This document shows, in pieces, positions 1 to 10,765 of a stretch of DNA of 25,227 bases. Both the position numbers and the translations under genes were made by a program. The notes under the pieces were generated by a model that was not told the DNA's origin, did no database searches, and saw only the letters and a list, made by a program, of their open reading frames with translations. The DNA comes from Ettlia oleoabundans (lineage: Eukaryota > Chlorophyta > Chlorophyceae > Chlamydomonadales). Each line of letters begins with the position of its first letter. Position 1 is the first letter of the stretch. The stretch is taken from positions 1 through 25,227 of the forward strand of contig JAAMXP010000436.1 in NCBI GenBank assembly GCA_019693395.1. Direction: 5' to 3'.

Positions 1-723
1 CCTCCCCCACAACCCCACCTTTCCTCCCTTTCAGTGTTTGTGCAGACGTGTGCTTGCTGTCCGACATGGCAAGAACAAGCAGCCTGTCGACATGCTGTAA
101 ACATGCCGCCTGCCCATACCCGGAGAACCGGGCAATCCTCGGCCATCCACACCCCTGTTCTGGTCAGATGTGTTTTGGCACGTCATGAGCTTGTTCGTCA
201 CAAGGGCTAGCCAAACAACGAACAACATGAAAAAGGTATGGCAGAAACATACGTGCATAGCAATAGGGAATGGTCAGGAGTGGGTGGATTATGCAGCCTG
301 CACTTCACCCGAGGCATGCAAATACTTGCATTAAAGGTGTGTTGGGGCACGCCATAATGGCAGTCGGATGCAACCAGGTAGGGTAGCAAAGGTAAAAACA
401 GCGTTTGGGTTGATGATATGCACCTCGACGGGAGCGTTAAGCATGCATAAGGGAACTGGGATACATATTATGTATTAAATACATAAGGCGGCAGCGCCTG
501 GAACTTTTGGTTTGGCAACTAAAGGATTGAAAAAGAGAGGAGGGAGGGAGGCTGGGATACGAAAAAGTTACAACATACAAAAGATAATCTTGCCGCCAAA
601 CTGACACACAGCATGGCCCCACAATGCATATCAACGTACTTTCTAGTTCAGAAAGCTTGAAATAAACACAAGCCCATGAATTGCCAACAGGTTGGCAGCA
701 CTACTCTAAAGCACCGCTGAAGC
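1..723. other. no gene recognised; 3' flank of the following minus-strand gene
   Basis: I see no convincing exon on either strand. The sequence is of mixed composition. It holds a perfect 8-bp inverted repeat with a single central base at 469-485 (TATGTATT/AATACATA) and a TTACA at 568-572, which reads TGTAA on the minus strand. The minus strand here probably carries the 3' untranslated region of the gene whose stop is at 724-726. Confidence 0.4.
568..572 (-). terminator. candidate poly(A) signal TGTAA
   Basis: TGTAA on the minus strand, about 150 bases after the stop codon at 724-726. TGTAA is the usual polyadenylation signal of chlorophycean algae. The distance is plausible but a five-base motif is weak evidence on its own. 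Confidence 0.4.
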
Positions 724-1329
724 TCAGCATCCACTGTTGCATCGGTAGCACATAGAAGCTGCATACTGTTTGCTGTCAGCAAAGGCCGCACTAGTGTAGT
801 AGAGCCGCTCCATCTGGTCGCTGCAGCGCATACGCTGCCCTGAGTGGGTGCTGCTCTCCTGCCGCACAAACAGGCCGTGCCCCTGCCTGGGAATGCGCAG
901 CGTAGCATCTTGCCAGCCTCGGCGCCGCTCGTCATAGCTGTCACTGGTGTTTGTAGTCATGTGCATTGAACTGTATCGATCCACACAAAAGGCTTAGCGC
1001 CCACGGCTCACTGGTGTGGGCAGCGAGAAACTAGTTGCCGGTGCACTTCCCTAGAAGCTGTATGAAGGTCGCAAACTCATGGAATTGTTTCATGCGCTCG
1101 AACACGAGTTTTTCGTTGGCACAACGAAAATGAAAGCGGCTGGCATGGCAGTATGCGGCTTGCAAAGCTGCCCAATCAGCACAATTGAGGGCCAGAACCT
1201 ATACTAAGTTACGTTTAGCGTTGCCAAATGCACCAAAACAACGCGGGAGGCCATCCATACGCGAATAGGCTCCTCTGCTGGGCGTGCCGTGCTGTTTTCG
1301 GCCCATGCTTTTGTTTCAATTACTCCTCT
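724..1329 (-). CDS. unidentified protein, last three exons (5' part unresolved)
   Basis: I do not recognise the product. Three exons join with matching phases on the minus strand: 1329-1261, 1198-1047 and 943-724, giving 146 residues ending in TAA-type termination at 724. The first begins after a strong pyrimidine tract ending CAAGCAG and ends at a GTATGG donor. The second begins after TATAG and ends at GTGCAC; the third begins after a weak CACCAG acceptor. The middle exon has a very protein-like composition (for example WAALQAAYCHASRFHF, then ERMKQFHEFATFIQLL), probably helical and with several Cys and His. No signal peptide or membrane segment is visible in the part seen. Upstream exons should lie between 1330 and about 2690 but I could not fix them; they must end in phase 0. 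The third exon is the least certain, since reading through 1047 instead gives a stop at 1031. Confidence 0.45.
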
Positions 1330-1509
1330 CTGCTTGGAAAAAAGAGGGGAGGGAGGGTTGCCAAACCTAAAATTCCGGGTGTTGCCGCCTAATAGAAGGA
1401 CAGTGAGTTGATACAACAAAGTAAGGCTTAGTGAACTACGGCCCTAACTGGCATCACCGTACGAATGGTAGGATCGATATGACAAAAGTAGCACCAGATG
1501 GCGGCTGAC

Positions 1510-1894
1510 TTCGTAGGGCAGGCCAATAATCGCGCTGTCGCACGGGGTGGCCTGCCCTGCCCCGGGGATAACAGGGTCTGTGTTCACCGGAGAACGGTAG
1601 TGGAAAGAGTGTGATAATCCATTCAACCAGCCTGGATCGCCGTCAAGGGTCAATCTGGTACAGAAAATGATGCTCTCGACGAGATGAATTCACTTATGGA
1701 GTAAACCGCGGGGACTTGCGGAATGCCACGCACGACTGACGTCACTCGCGGGCCTTATTTGCGCGTGCTGTGCAAGAAATGCTGTGTAAATGTCCAGTAT
1801 GGGTGGAATGCATTGGCCGCTCCTACATTCGTAGGGCAGGCCAAAAACGCGACCAACACTCAGCACTACGACAATACATGTGGCAGGGCAGGCC
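1510..1894. repeat. dispersed GGGCAGGCC repeat, direct and inverted
   Basis: The 17-mer TTCGTAGGGCAGGCCAA occurs at 1510-1526 and again exactly at 1828-1844. The first copy forms an inverted pair with TGGCCTGCCC at 1548-1557 (10-bp arms from 1516-1525). A further GGGCAGGCC lies at 1886-1894. The pattern suggests a small duplicated element or the ends of a miniature transposon; no clean terminal repeats could be drawn. Confidence 0.6.
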
Positions 1895-1974
1895 TCCCCT
1901 GACAACAGCTCGATTCACTACAACATATAAAGTCCGTTTATTGGCAACTGGACTCGTTGGAAGTGGGCAGCTTC

Positions 1975-2006
1975 GCAGCCGCTTTCACCTGCAGCCGCTT
2001 TCACTT
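1975..2006. repeat. 16-bp tandem duplication
   Basis: Two adjacent copies of GCAGCCGCTTTCACCT / GCAGCCGCTTTCACTT, differing at one base. Likely a replication-slippage duplication. Confidence 0.8.
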
Positions 2007-2403
2007 GGCCAGCCTTCGCAGCTTCTTGCTCGCCAGCCAGCAGGTCTTAGCCGTAATACATCGTCGGGCTCCACTGGAGGTACAGCACCGTCATCGCCGT
2101 CTGCTGCGTTGCAAAACGCAGCTTGTTGCCCTATCAAAGATTTGTCGTCGGCTCTTGGTGTTGATTCGAGCGGGCTGGCTATACTCACGCCCAACACACG
2201 TGCACTGCCCGCTCTGAGTCTGAGCTCTCACGGTCTCCCACTGGTCACCAAATCAGTCGTCAGCTGGGGTGAAGCTGGCACATGTCCATGCGGCACCACC
2301 AAAACAGATCAGTACCAATAGAGGCCATTATCACACTTGTGCTGCTGGTTTCCAGCTTTTGCAACAATGCGCGAGAGGGTAGGAGGCAATGTGTTCATTC
2401 AAC

Positions 2404-2435
2404 AACAAATCGGGCCAAGAACAAATTGGGCCAAG
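2404..2435. repeat. 16-bp tandem duplication
   Basis: Two adjacent copies of AACAAATCGGGCCAAG / AACAAATTGGGCCAAG, one mismatch. It is unrelated in sequence to the tandem repeat at 1975-2006. Confidence 0.8.
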
Positions 2436-2695
2436 AAGACCACAGGGCTAAAAAACTGGGACTGATAGCGCTGATACAATGCACTGGACGGGGGTTCCTG
2501 AAAGTACCAGCGTGGGTGGAGGGCGGTTGCGAAAAAGCCCGCATGTCAGCACAAGTTATGTTGAGACAAATCAGCAGCCACACCCCTGGCACCAGTGAAG
2601 GGGCGCCAATTGTCTACAAAGCAAGCTGCAATCTGCTGCATTGCAGTGGCAAATCTGCTATGCACTGTAAGTGACCGAATCATTATCGACCCCGT

Positions 2696-5600
2696 TTACT
2701 GGCGATGAGTCTCGCTGCTTGAAGCCATGCGCCTGTAGTCGGGCACGCGGCCACAGGCCGACAGCAGCGCACTCCAGAACCCGCCCAAGCGCGCATGCTT
2801 CTTGAACAGCACTACAATCACGCTCATGTTGTCAGCACCGCGGCAAAGGCCCTTTAGATCAGGGGCGAGGCACGCGTCACACATCTGCTCGCAGATGGAC
2901 TTCAGCCCCTCCCTTGCCTTCAACCGCTTCCGCACAAAGTCAACCGCCTGGGGAGCAGCGAGCAAGGCAAGAACAGCAGGGTTTGCCGGGGGAGAGGGGC
3001 AGGAGCAGCATTCACCCGGCAATGCCCCGCTGCATAACCCTCTTTCTCATCCCCAGCAGATGTTGCTAAATCCATCTTCATGTATAAGCGCATAAGATCA
3101 AGCACCGCACCTCCTGGTTGGTCAGCACATCCCAGATGCCATCACAGGCCAGGATGAGGAACTCATCACCTTCCTCCAATGTAAATTCCTGAACGTCGGG
3201 GGTTGCCACAACCTGGGAAACGGGGGGGCCAACCGTCTCACAAGCCAAAGCAAGAAGGAAACTTATATGTGCATGCTGCGGAAGTTCAACATACTAATGT
3301 CGTCTAAAGGGAAAAGAACGCGACGTGCTGACCCACGTGAGACTTGTGAGACCTAACGAGCTGAGAATCTATGAATGACAAACAACAAAACAGCGGGCAT
3401 GCGCATATGGGCACGCCACATAAATTGGTCAGCTGTAGCTCGGCTTCTTCTGTTGGCTGCAACATCCACTACCAAAGCAGCACAGTACGTTCATTGGCCT
3501 GCGTGTGTTGCTGAACCATTGCTCGAGAATTGCTGTAATACACTCACCATCTGCTCGCAGCGGCTAAGCTCTGCGTTGCGCTTGAAGTCAAGATCACCAA
3601 TGGTGCGGGACACGTTCAGTGCGCCAGCAATACGATTGTCACGAACAAAACCGCCCGCCTGTGTGTGAAGGAAAGAAAGACAGAGTGCCAATGCACGACA
3701 AAATCAAAACCCAGCTGCTACGTCTGATGGCCAAGTCCTCCGTTAGTTTCAATTTGGGCATGACATAAAACCTGACAGCACACGTTGCATAATGTGAAAA
3801 CAATTGAAGCCCATTTTCCCTGACTCTGTGAGGCTTGCCTGCACTCAGTGCACCACATTCTGCCGCCAGCCTAAAAAGCTGTTCGCACCTTGATTATACG
3901 CTTCGCTTCCTCAAACAGGATGGGCTTGTGGTCAAGTGTCAGCGCTCGCGCTTGCCCCCGCTTTGAAAGCACACACCGTGAGTCGCCTGCAGCATAACAT
4001 ACAGCAGGAGACATAGCCACGTGCAAACACCCAGCACAGCCAAGTGAATCTCACAGCATGCAGCATAAAGCAACTACAACTACAGTATGTGCAGTCAGAA
4101 CCAAGCTATGACCAGTCCTCCGCGTCCATGGGCACCAAGCCTGGTCAGCTGATACTGCTACCAGCGCACCCTGATGCTTTGAGCGAAGACAGAATATGAA
4201 CAGAAGCAGTTCAACATGCACACCTGTGTTAGCGACCACAACTCGGTTACCCCGAACCACGACCGAGACGGCTGTGGCACCCATGCCCGCTGCATGGTGC
4301 TCCTCTTCCTCTTCTCCGCTAATGCCACTGCTGCCATTGGCCGCTACATCTGCTGCCAAATTTGCTGAAAGCTTGGTGTCACCGCTCTCTAGCGTGGTCA
4401 ATATGACCCCGCTGTGACTACTGGCGCCAAAACCTGGCGGGTTGTTGCGCCTTGTAGCGAAATGGGCCACGGAAGATGGCGATGGTTCGTCCTCTAGCGA
4501 AGTAAGCACGCTGGCGCGTGTGAGATGGCTTTCCAGGAAGTCCTTGCTGCTGCCCAGCTTCTTCATAGCCTTGTTTGCCTCTGCCACAAGAAGTTCCCGG
4601 TCACTGGTGTGGATGCGGTTAGACACACGAGCGCCAGGCTCGGATGATGCACGGCCCACGGGTAGTGCCGTTGTTCCGGCTGCATCTTCTGGTTGTGAAG
4701 AGTATGCTTGCTCCTCTTGCGCTTGCTCTGCAGTGAAAAAGTGACAGGGTGAAAGAGGCCATGGTCAAGCTGAAAATGCAGGTAGTGAATGTAATTTGGT
4801 GCTGGCCTTGCCGCAACAGCCTGAACTTTGCTACCACTTCCTGCTCGGATAGCCACAGAAAGCCTGACAGCAACAACAGGCCACATTTTGACCTTTTTCC
4901 GTTGTTTCCACCTGTTAGCCCCCGTCTTCGCCTCCCTTGTGCAATTACGATGTTGATCAGGAACATATGAATCGTGTTCGCCAACTCTAACGATCTGACC
5001 CCCGAAATAGAAAAGTTTGCACCACACAGCATACGTGTCGGGGTCTGTTTCTGGGGTTCTCTGGTGGTTAGATGGTGAAAATCTTGTGAAAGGAGCTTAG
5101 ATGCTGTCTCAGTGTGCGAAGCTGGACAAACGAGTCGGTATTGAGGGCGAACGACGTGAGCACAGCGAATGTCAAAAAATCCACTGCATACAGCGCTGCA
5201 CGAGTCAGCGCCCCGTGCCGCCGACTGCAAGTTTCACCCCCATTGCGTGTTCATCACGCACCTGCCCCTGCCATCTTTGTCTCCACGTCAGAAAATAGAG
5301 CCCCTGCTCCCTGCCTGCATGCAAAAGCGCACTGAATGATAGCAAGCCAAAGCCAATAATGCTGGCACCCAGCCAGCCCTGTTGATGGCACGACCCAAGC
5401 TAGTACAATATCAGGGCTAAGCGGTACAAGGCAAACAAGCCCAAATCTGCATGCGGCACACAACACAGTTGGCACGGGTGCCCCGCGACGCTCAAAAGTA
5501 CTCCCCACCCGCCAGCTCCCTTACTTGGGCTTTGAGCCTGCAACAAGCTGACACAGCTCTGCGCGCCCCTCCTCTGAATCTAGCTTTGCATCCAGGCGAA

Positions 5601-6528
5601 AGTAAGCATCTGTGATGGCTGCAGCCAGGTCGCCGCATTGGTATGCCTCACTGTGCACAAACTCCTCTGCAAGGTGTGCAGCACAAAACTGGGACACTGC
5701 ACGGCCGCCGTGACCATCAAACACTGCAAAAGGGCTGGGCGTGGAGTGAGAAAATTCAGCAACCAACGACAACTCGCCAGGTTAAGCAGCTACTTGGACC
5801 CACAAGCAATGACGGCCCTTTAGGCCCTCCCGAACGTCCTGCCACCTGATACAGCATGCCACCACAACGGGGACCATCATGTTTGGCATGACCCACAGAC
5901 AGCAGAACTGATGCGATCACCTGCGAAGAGCGAGGTCTTTGTTGCTGGGTCCAGGTCCAACTCTGCTATGTGTGCATCCTCCTACAGGCAGCCGCAGAAT
6001 GTTGGTGAGATGTCTGCTGCAAAAACAGCCTCTTTTCTGAACCCAACAAAGCCTGTGAGAGATGCAGGAGAAGGACTGCTGATGTGAACATACCATCGAC
6101 ACCCGCCACCCCTGCATCGCAGCCAAGCCGTAAGCCAGGGTATCTGCATACTCTTCCTCCGACTCCTGCAAGGTTCGCACAATGAGCAGTGCTGAGCAGG
6201 TTGCCTGTCTGGGAACTGACCCTACTCGCCTGCCCCGCCCCTGCACAACGTCCCCCCAGACACAGTCGTCTGCGCTGATTGCTCCCCGAGCTGCAACCGT
6301 CTTTAAACGGGACAGCACGGCGTTTGTACGTCGCACGCTGGTGCCAGCAGAACGGCGGGTGATCCCGCTGGGACAATGTTGGGCGCCTTGAAACGTCCAT
6401 TTGCCCAAAGGAAGTAACTCCTGTGGGCGCCGCTCCGACGTGCCAGACAAACCCTCTACCCTGCTTCACCCTTTGACCTCTGCCGGCGGCACCTTTTTTG
6501 TGGCAGGCTGAGACAGGTACTGTCCCAT
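2696..6528 (-). CDS. PP2C-family Ser/Thr phosphatase, PPM1G (PP2C-gamma) type, 10 exons
   Basis: Metal-dependent protein phosphatase that removes phosphate from Ser/Thr. Exons on the minus strand: 6528-6493, 6165-6094, 5981-5921, 5723-5525, 5314-5262, 4727-4224, 3986-3889, 3658-3548, 3212-3111, 2947-2696. All junctions are GT-AG and all phases agree, giving 495 residues. Seen directly: MGQYLSQPATKK at the N terminus (Gly2/Ser6 fit an N-myristoylation site), MQGWRVSMEDAH (Glu37, Asp38), FDGHGG at 58-63, GDSRC 309-313, LDHKP 326-330, ALNVSRTIGD 354-363, ACDGIWD 400-406 and ADNM 450-453, which cover the metal-binding acids. The start and the MQGWRVSMEDAH block are those of animal PPM1G and the plant homologues of that class. 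As in PPM1G, a long low-complexity insert (about residues 125-285, ending with five Glu at 279-283) separates the N-terminal motifs from the core. In animals PPM1G is nuclear and acts on splicing factors and histones; that role is inferred here. The 36-nt first exon has a weak GTGCCG donor. No TGTAA was found soon after the stop. Confidence 0.93.
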
Positions 6529-9020
6529 TCACAGCCCCCCCGTGGACAGGGCGCTGAGCCACGCGCAAGGGCTCTGCTGTGGCCGGCTTCACTCGGGGGT
6601 TTGTGTAGGAGTTAATAAAGCAGCTTGAACCGAACGTACCGCTACGCTTGTTCGCCTGTGCATATCCCCAACAGAACATGCCGGCCGAGTCGCTTGGCCG
6701 GCCGAATCTGCGCAGCGCGCGAAAACATTGCAACATGATTCATTTCGCTTTATCATCGTTTGTCTCAGATCAGTTGTTGGGCATTCCTGTTGCGGTTTCT
6801 CGAGCGACTGATCCGCGGTCCCCCGCCATCGCGCACAGCTTCACAAGCAAGCCGCCTCAAGGATTGGGCAGCGTACAAGGAGCTGTGAAGTGGTGCTGAA
6901 AGGCCTGCCGCCGCCAGGCGTAGCACCGTCGTGATGGGCGGCAGCGGGCGACAGGAGGCGTGCACTGCAGCGGCGGCACCACCAAGAGAGTTGGGCAGCC
7001 AGGTTGCTGCCGCTGGCGAATAACCATCAATGGCAGAGTAGCGGTAGCAGAGTAGCGGAAATGGAGAGAGTCATGAGGTGTCAATGGCAACTTGGGTTGG
7101 TAGCAACAGCCACGCTCCACTCTCAGTCGCGCACGAACTCTTCCCTACCGCGCCACTGCCTTTCTTTACTACTCGGGATTCCCAGCCACCCAGCCCGCCC
7201 CTCACCCCTCTTGTTCATCTGTCCGCTGCGTTGTAACCCATAGTTTCATCTGCCCTTGCGCACCTGCTGGGCCCGCCGACGCCACCGCTGCCGCCGTGTT
7301 ATTGACCTTGCCGTGTACAACTTCAACAGTATACAGCAAGTGCAGCAAGAATATGCGTTGACAGTACCTTGATGAGGTGAGAATGCAGGGTCGTGTTTGA
7401 GAGCGCTGGGCTAATTGGTTTGGTCCCATGGGCTGCAGCGCAAGGGACCCAGGTTTTGCCTCGACGATGTATACTACAACCTACAATACCTGCAGTGAAT
7501 CAATCCACAAGCTAGTTGAGAACAGCATTGCCTCGCGCCCTAGCCCCTAATGCAGCCCCAACGGGTAGCAGCGGGCGTGCTGCCTTGTGGGAATCCCAGT
7601 ATGCCACATAGAACAGCCTCACCTGGCAACACAGCTAGTGACTATTCACAATGCGAATCGATATGCACCTGCTGCAGGCAAGGTGCTGCTGGCGGCCGCC
7701 AACGGGCAACACCACTGTTATTGGCTGGGCTGTGGCATGCTGAAGCGGTGTGCCTCCCACGGCTGCGAATGCTTGTAACCTGAGCCAGCCAGCCCCAGGT
7801 TCTTTACAGCAGGCAGTGGGGTACCGGTCTGTGCGTATCACCCTTCACAGCCATATTGCAGCTTACTATTAGCTGAGAGCTGGCTGCCGGGCAGGCTAAC
7901 AGGCTGGCAAAGATGGACGCATTCATCATTCTCACTGTCTTTAATTTGCCCCCCCCCACCCCCCCACCACACACACACGCCGAAAAAACCCACCCCACCC
8001 CCCAACCACCACCACCACCCCGGGCCCCACTCGCACACGCGCATACTAATGTGTCTCCTTTGAGTTCTTGGCTCCTATTATTGCTCTGTGGTGGCTTCCT
8101 GTCCCTCAACACCACACTTGGTTGATTTATTCCTTCCTGCTCTGTCGCAACACTCGGGCATTCAAGGTAGCTAGGAACCAAACATGTGAGAAGTATCCTT
8201 GTCCTGCTGCTGCTGCTGCGTGTCAGCTAGGCTACATGTGAATTATCCAAGCATGCTGCTACTAGTCGGTTTATGGTAATCAATCATTACTTCCATGTTG
8301 TATGTTGTGCAAGGGCATCTCGCCCTTTCCGTATCTGTCCTTGCATCCGCCTATCATGCGCTGGCCTGCTTCATTGTGTGGCATCATTTCTCGCAAGCGT
8401 CTGTGGTTGGTAGGACTAAAATGACCTGCAGCAGTAAACGGATTAGAAGTGTGTGGCACGGGCAAAGGTTAGTCATGCTTCAGTACTTAATAACACAGCA
8501 GAGCCATGCTGGCTCGGCATCCCAGGCATTATTGCCCGCCACAGCAGCAGCATGCCGGCAGGGTTTCAACCGTTGAATGATTTGCAGTGCTGCAGGGATG
8601 GGAGAAACCCTGCAGCTTCATGATTGACAGGCACTACAGCGCATTCTATGTAGCCCCTGCATTGCTTCAAGCTGCTGCGCGCAAGAAATCAGGCTAGGTC
8701 GGCCAAAGCGTGCTCATGGCGCAGTTGTTGCCAGCGGTGCGCCGCGCCACCCAACCTGCTCCTCCCCCTACTGTTGCTGTTGCTACTTTGCTCCATGTGC
8801 TCACCAATATAGTGTTGCCAATGACGCGTGATATGCATAACTGCCACCTCTGCGCGTGGGCTGCCAGGCGCACGTCAGCGGGCAAAAAGGCCAATCTCCT
8901 CGCACTCGTGCAAGGCAGCAGGTGCAGGGGCAGGTGCAACTGCTGGCAACACAGCTGCTTGTACCAAAACCGCCAATTTCTAGCTGTCACCTGATCAGTG
9001 TTGTTGCAGTGCAACTGCAG
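6529..9020. other. 2.5 kb without a resolved gene
   Basis: The left edge is the promoter and 5' leader of the PP2C gene. Protein-like plus-strand stretches occur, notably about 7270-7360 (reading VIDLAVYNFNSIQQVQQEYA) and 7587-7778, where the frame ends at a TAA that overlaps a TGTAA. They may be exons of a gene divergent from PP2C. I could not link them by phase, so I do not call a gene. A short ATG-started frame at 6934 (MGGSGRQEACTAAAA) could be a first exon. The rest holds low-complexity C/A-rich sequence and no recognisable RNA gene. Confidence 0.35.
7949..8030. repeat. C/A-rich low-complexity tract
   Basis: Runs of C interrupted by A, including (CA)n and (CCA)n. The minus strand reads as long G/T runs, which explains the Gly/Trp/Val-rich ORFs predicted there; those are not genes. 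Confidence 0.85.
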
Positions 9021-9107
9021 GACGAGTGGGACCCAGATTTGCCTGGTGCCATGGACGCTTGCAATGATGTACAAAGGAATTGGCGGAGGCTGCGTCGAAA
9101 GTTGTGA
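9021..9107 (+). CDS. candidate terminal exon of an unidentified plus-strand gene
   Basis: After an acceptor-like TTGTTGCAG...CTGCAG, a phase-0 frame of 28 residues (DEWDPDLPGAMDACNDVQ, then a basic RNWRRLRRKL tail) runs to TGA. A TGTAA lies 91 bases beyond the stop. The frame is open further upstream to 8856, so the exon may start earlier, for example at 9010. The product is not recognised and upstream exons were not found. Confidence 0.35.
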   Translation, partial: DEWDPDLPGAMDACNDVQRNWRRLRRKL

Positions 9108-9197
9108 TAAATCGCTGACATCTGTGCATGGTTTCGATGCATTGACCGCCTCAGCCGTACTGGACCCGGCCTTTCATGCCTTCCGCACACAACAACA

Positions 9198-9202
9198 TGT
9201 AA
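9198..9202 (+). terminator. candidate poly(A) signal TGTAA
   Basis: TGTAA on the plus strand, 91 bases after the stop at 9105-9107, a spacing usual for chlorophycean transcripts. It supports a plus-strand gene end here. Confidence 0.4.
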
Positions 9203-9488
9203 CTTGTGCCAAACTGCCACAGTGGTCAGCGCGGTAGGTAGCGAAACAACGGCGGTTGGGAAAGTGGATAGACCTGGCGTGATTACCACGGGTTGGCTGC
9301 GCTGCTGCTCATGCTGGCACGATTATTGTAATTACTCTGTTGAGTACATTACTTGCATAAGGAATTGGTGTTCTGCCAACACTCAAATTTAGCATGTCCA
9401 GGCTGCCAAAGGTGGCACATAAATGCTGCTCTCGATGAGCTGTGACGCTTGATGGGTCTCTCTTAACCGTATGCTTTTTATGCTGCGA

Positions 9489-9546
9489 GGCCGACACATC
9501 TCCCCCTGAAGTCACCCGAGTGTGTCACTTGTTCTTCTTCTTCTTT
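9489..9546 (+). mobile_element. 3'-end fragment of the LINE family seen at 11.6 and 16.4 kb
   Basis: The stretch CATCTCCCCCTGAAGTCACC, then GAGTGTGTCA and a (TTC)n tail, matches the 3' ends of the two larger copies (their minus strands read CATCTCCCC, AGTCACCCACGTGTGTCA, TTCTTCTTC). Only the last 55-60 bases are present, as expected of a heavily 5'-truncated non-LTR retrotransposon. It is in the opposite orientation to the other two. Confidence 0.65.
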
Positions 9547-9620
9547 GCGTTTAAATGTCGTCAATCCGGACCGTCTGGTGCAGTGGGCATTTCTGGGAGC
9601 AGTCTCCACCTGGCAGGCGG

Positions 9621-9655
9621 CAGCAGCAGCAGCAGCAGCAGCCGCCGCAGCAGCA
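9621..9655. repeat. (CAG)n trinucleotide repeat
   Basis: Seven or so CAG units followed by interrupted CCG/CAG. It produces poly-Ser, poly-Gln or poly-Ala in the overlapping ORFs, which makes those frames look longer than they deserve. Confidence 0.85.
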
Positions 9656-9720
9656 AGGCGCTGGCAGGGCCAGGGCGGCCTCCGCCGGCCACTGCACGCT
9701 TCGGACGCATGCTTTACCTG

Positions 9721-10078
9721 TCAATACCAAAAACCGCGCACGGAAACTTCCGCGACAAGGAAGGGTGGCACAAACTGGTTCCACCGCTGAACATTGCCAA
9801 TCGCCAAGCCACCTATGTCGTTTTGCCGTGTTAAAGTGGAACCATAGGCTATGGCAATCATTCTGCCGGGGGCCCGGGGCTCGCCGTTGCAGATCGCGGC
9901 CTTCGCGACTAAGTGCTTGAAAGACAGGGCTTGGCTGTCGCAGTTGCTTACAATATGATTCGAAATATCTTCAGTTGACACGTCTGCCTCGTCGGCCGGC
10001 TGTGGCGGCCTCAAATGCCGGGGCAGACAGCGCCGCCGCCGGCAGTGCAGTTTGCAGCCTCACAAGTGCTGGTTAAAA
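9721..10078 (-). CDS. candidate terminal exon, unidentified
   Basis: A minus-strand frame ending in TGA at 9721 reads as plausible protein (for example VSNCDSQALSFKHLVAKAAI, then GGLAIGNVQRWNQFVPPFLV) and is open back to about 10070, where several AG acceptors occur. The plus strand of the same DNA also has protein-like frames (for example 9710-9834), so the strand is not secure. Product unknown, and no TGTAA follows. Confidence 0.25.
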
Positions 10079-10289
10079 CACATCTGACCACCTCCAGAGT
10101 GTTCAATGTCCTTCCTGACATACTTAGAGCAAAACAAAGGCATCGTTTGCTGCCCAGCCGGTGCCGCCGGGTGGCCGCGGATGGCGGCGCCAACGGCGGC
10201 GGTGCTGTGAAATAAGGTTGAAACGCTGTTCTTGAGCCTTTCCAATGTTTTGTATATCCCCTCCTCTTTTCGCGGCGCATGGGGGGGGG

Positions 10290-10295
10290 NNNNNN
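10290..10295. other. assembly gap (six N) after a poly-G run
   Basis: Six N directly after nine G. The true length is unknown, so frames and introns across this point cannot be trusted. Confidence 0.95.
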
Positions 10296-10539
10296 AATAA
10301 AAGTCCAGACGGGCAGGCCTTGCACATTGAGAAGAAGTATCCTGCTCTTGTATTGCTGGGTGCTTAACTGATTTGTCCAGCACGCAATCTTGGAGAGCAC
10401 ACCAAGGGTGAACTGCGTGAGAACGGGGGCGGCAGGACTGGAACGTGCACGAAATGGGACATCATTTTGTATATACGAGGTGTGGCCATCCGTCTGTCCA
10501 GGCCTGCCTTTCTGCTGCTCCCTGTATGCCCTGTTGCAG

Positions 10540-10698
10540 CTAGCATCTGCGTTGATGACAAGGGACTATTACGAAGTAGTATTTGACATTATTAGACATC
10601 TCAAGGGTAAACATACAAGGCAATCAGTGCTGCGCGGTGGGGCTGCAGCGATGCTTGCCGCCCGCTACTGTTGTTTCCCCCCTGCCCACCATTGCTGA
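10540..10698 (+). CDS. candidate terminal exon of an unidentified plus-strand gene
   Basis: After CCCTGTTGCAG, a phase-0 frame reads LASALMTRDYYEVVFDIIRH and continues 52 residues to TGA at 10696. TGTAA follows 62 bases later. The first 22 residues look like a genuine helical segment; the remainder is weaker, and a GTAAAC donor after the segment (10606) might end the coding exon earlier. Product unknown. Confidence 0.35.
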   Translation, partial: LASALMTRDYYEVVFDIIRHLKGKHTRQSVLRGGAAAMLAARYCCFPPAHHC

Positions 10699-10760
10699 CG
10701 TGGTACCTTGTGTTGCTGCTTGGTCAGCACGTGCCACGGCATCCAGTGACGGCAATGTGC

Positions 10761-10765
10761 TGTAA
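10761..10765 (+). terminator. candidate poly(A) signal TGTAA
   Basis: TGTAA on the plus strand, 62 bases after the candidate stop at 10696-10698. Confidence 0.4.

Larger units (their letters stand above)
1330..2695. other. intron/intergenic stretch with short repeats, no resolved gene
   Basis: This lies between the PP2C stop and the three exons at 724-1329, and probably contains the 5' exons of that gene plus the PP2C 3' untranslated region. A plus-strand ORF of 183 codons (1770-2321) is rich in Ser, Ala, Leu and Pro and overlaps repeats; I do not regard it as supported. Several short direct and inverted repeats are listed separately. Confidence 0.35.

Noticed and set aside
1770..2321. 183-codon plus-strand ORF
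   Set aside because: Low-complexity Ser/Ala/Leu frame across two short repeats, no splice context, no poly(A) signal at a sensible distance.
4563..5230. Minus-strand ORFs of 154 and 203 codons in the PP2C gene
   Set aside because: They lie mainly in intron 5 and read out of phase through the start of exon 6; composition is not protein-like.
5966..6736. 256-codon minus-strand ORF
   Set aside because: It overlaps exons 1-3 of the PP2C gene but in other frames, runs through clear introns and has no recognisable domain. The spliced PP2C reading explains the region.
7804..8181. Gly/Trp/Val-rich minus-strand ORFs
   Set aside because: Produced by the C/A-rich low-complexity tract at 7949-8030.
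9442..9834. 130-codon plus-strand ORF
   Set aside because: It starts upstream of the LINE 3' fragment, passes through its (TTC)n tail and a (CAG)n run. Its last 50 residues are plausible, but so is the opposite strand, so no gene is called.
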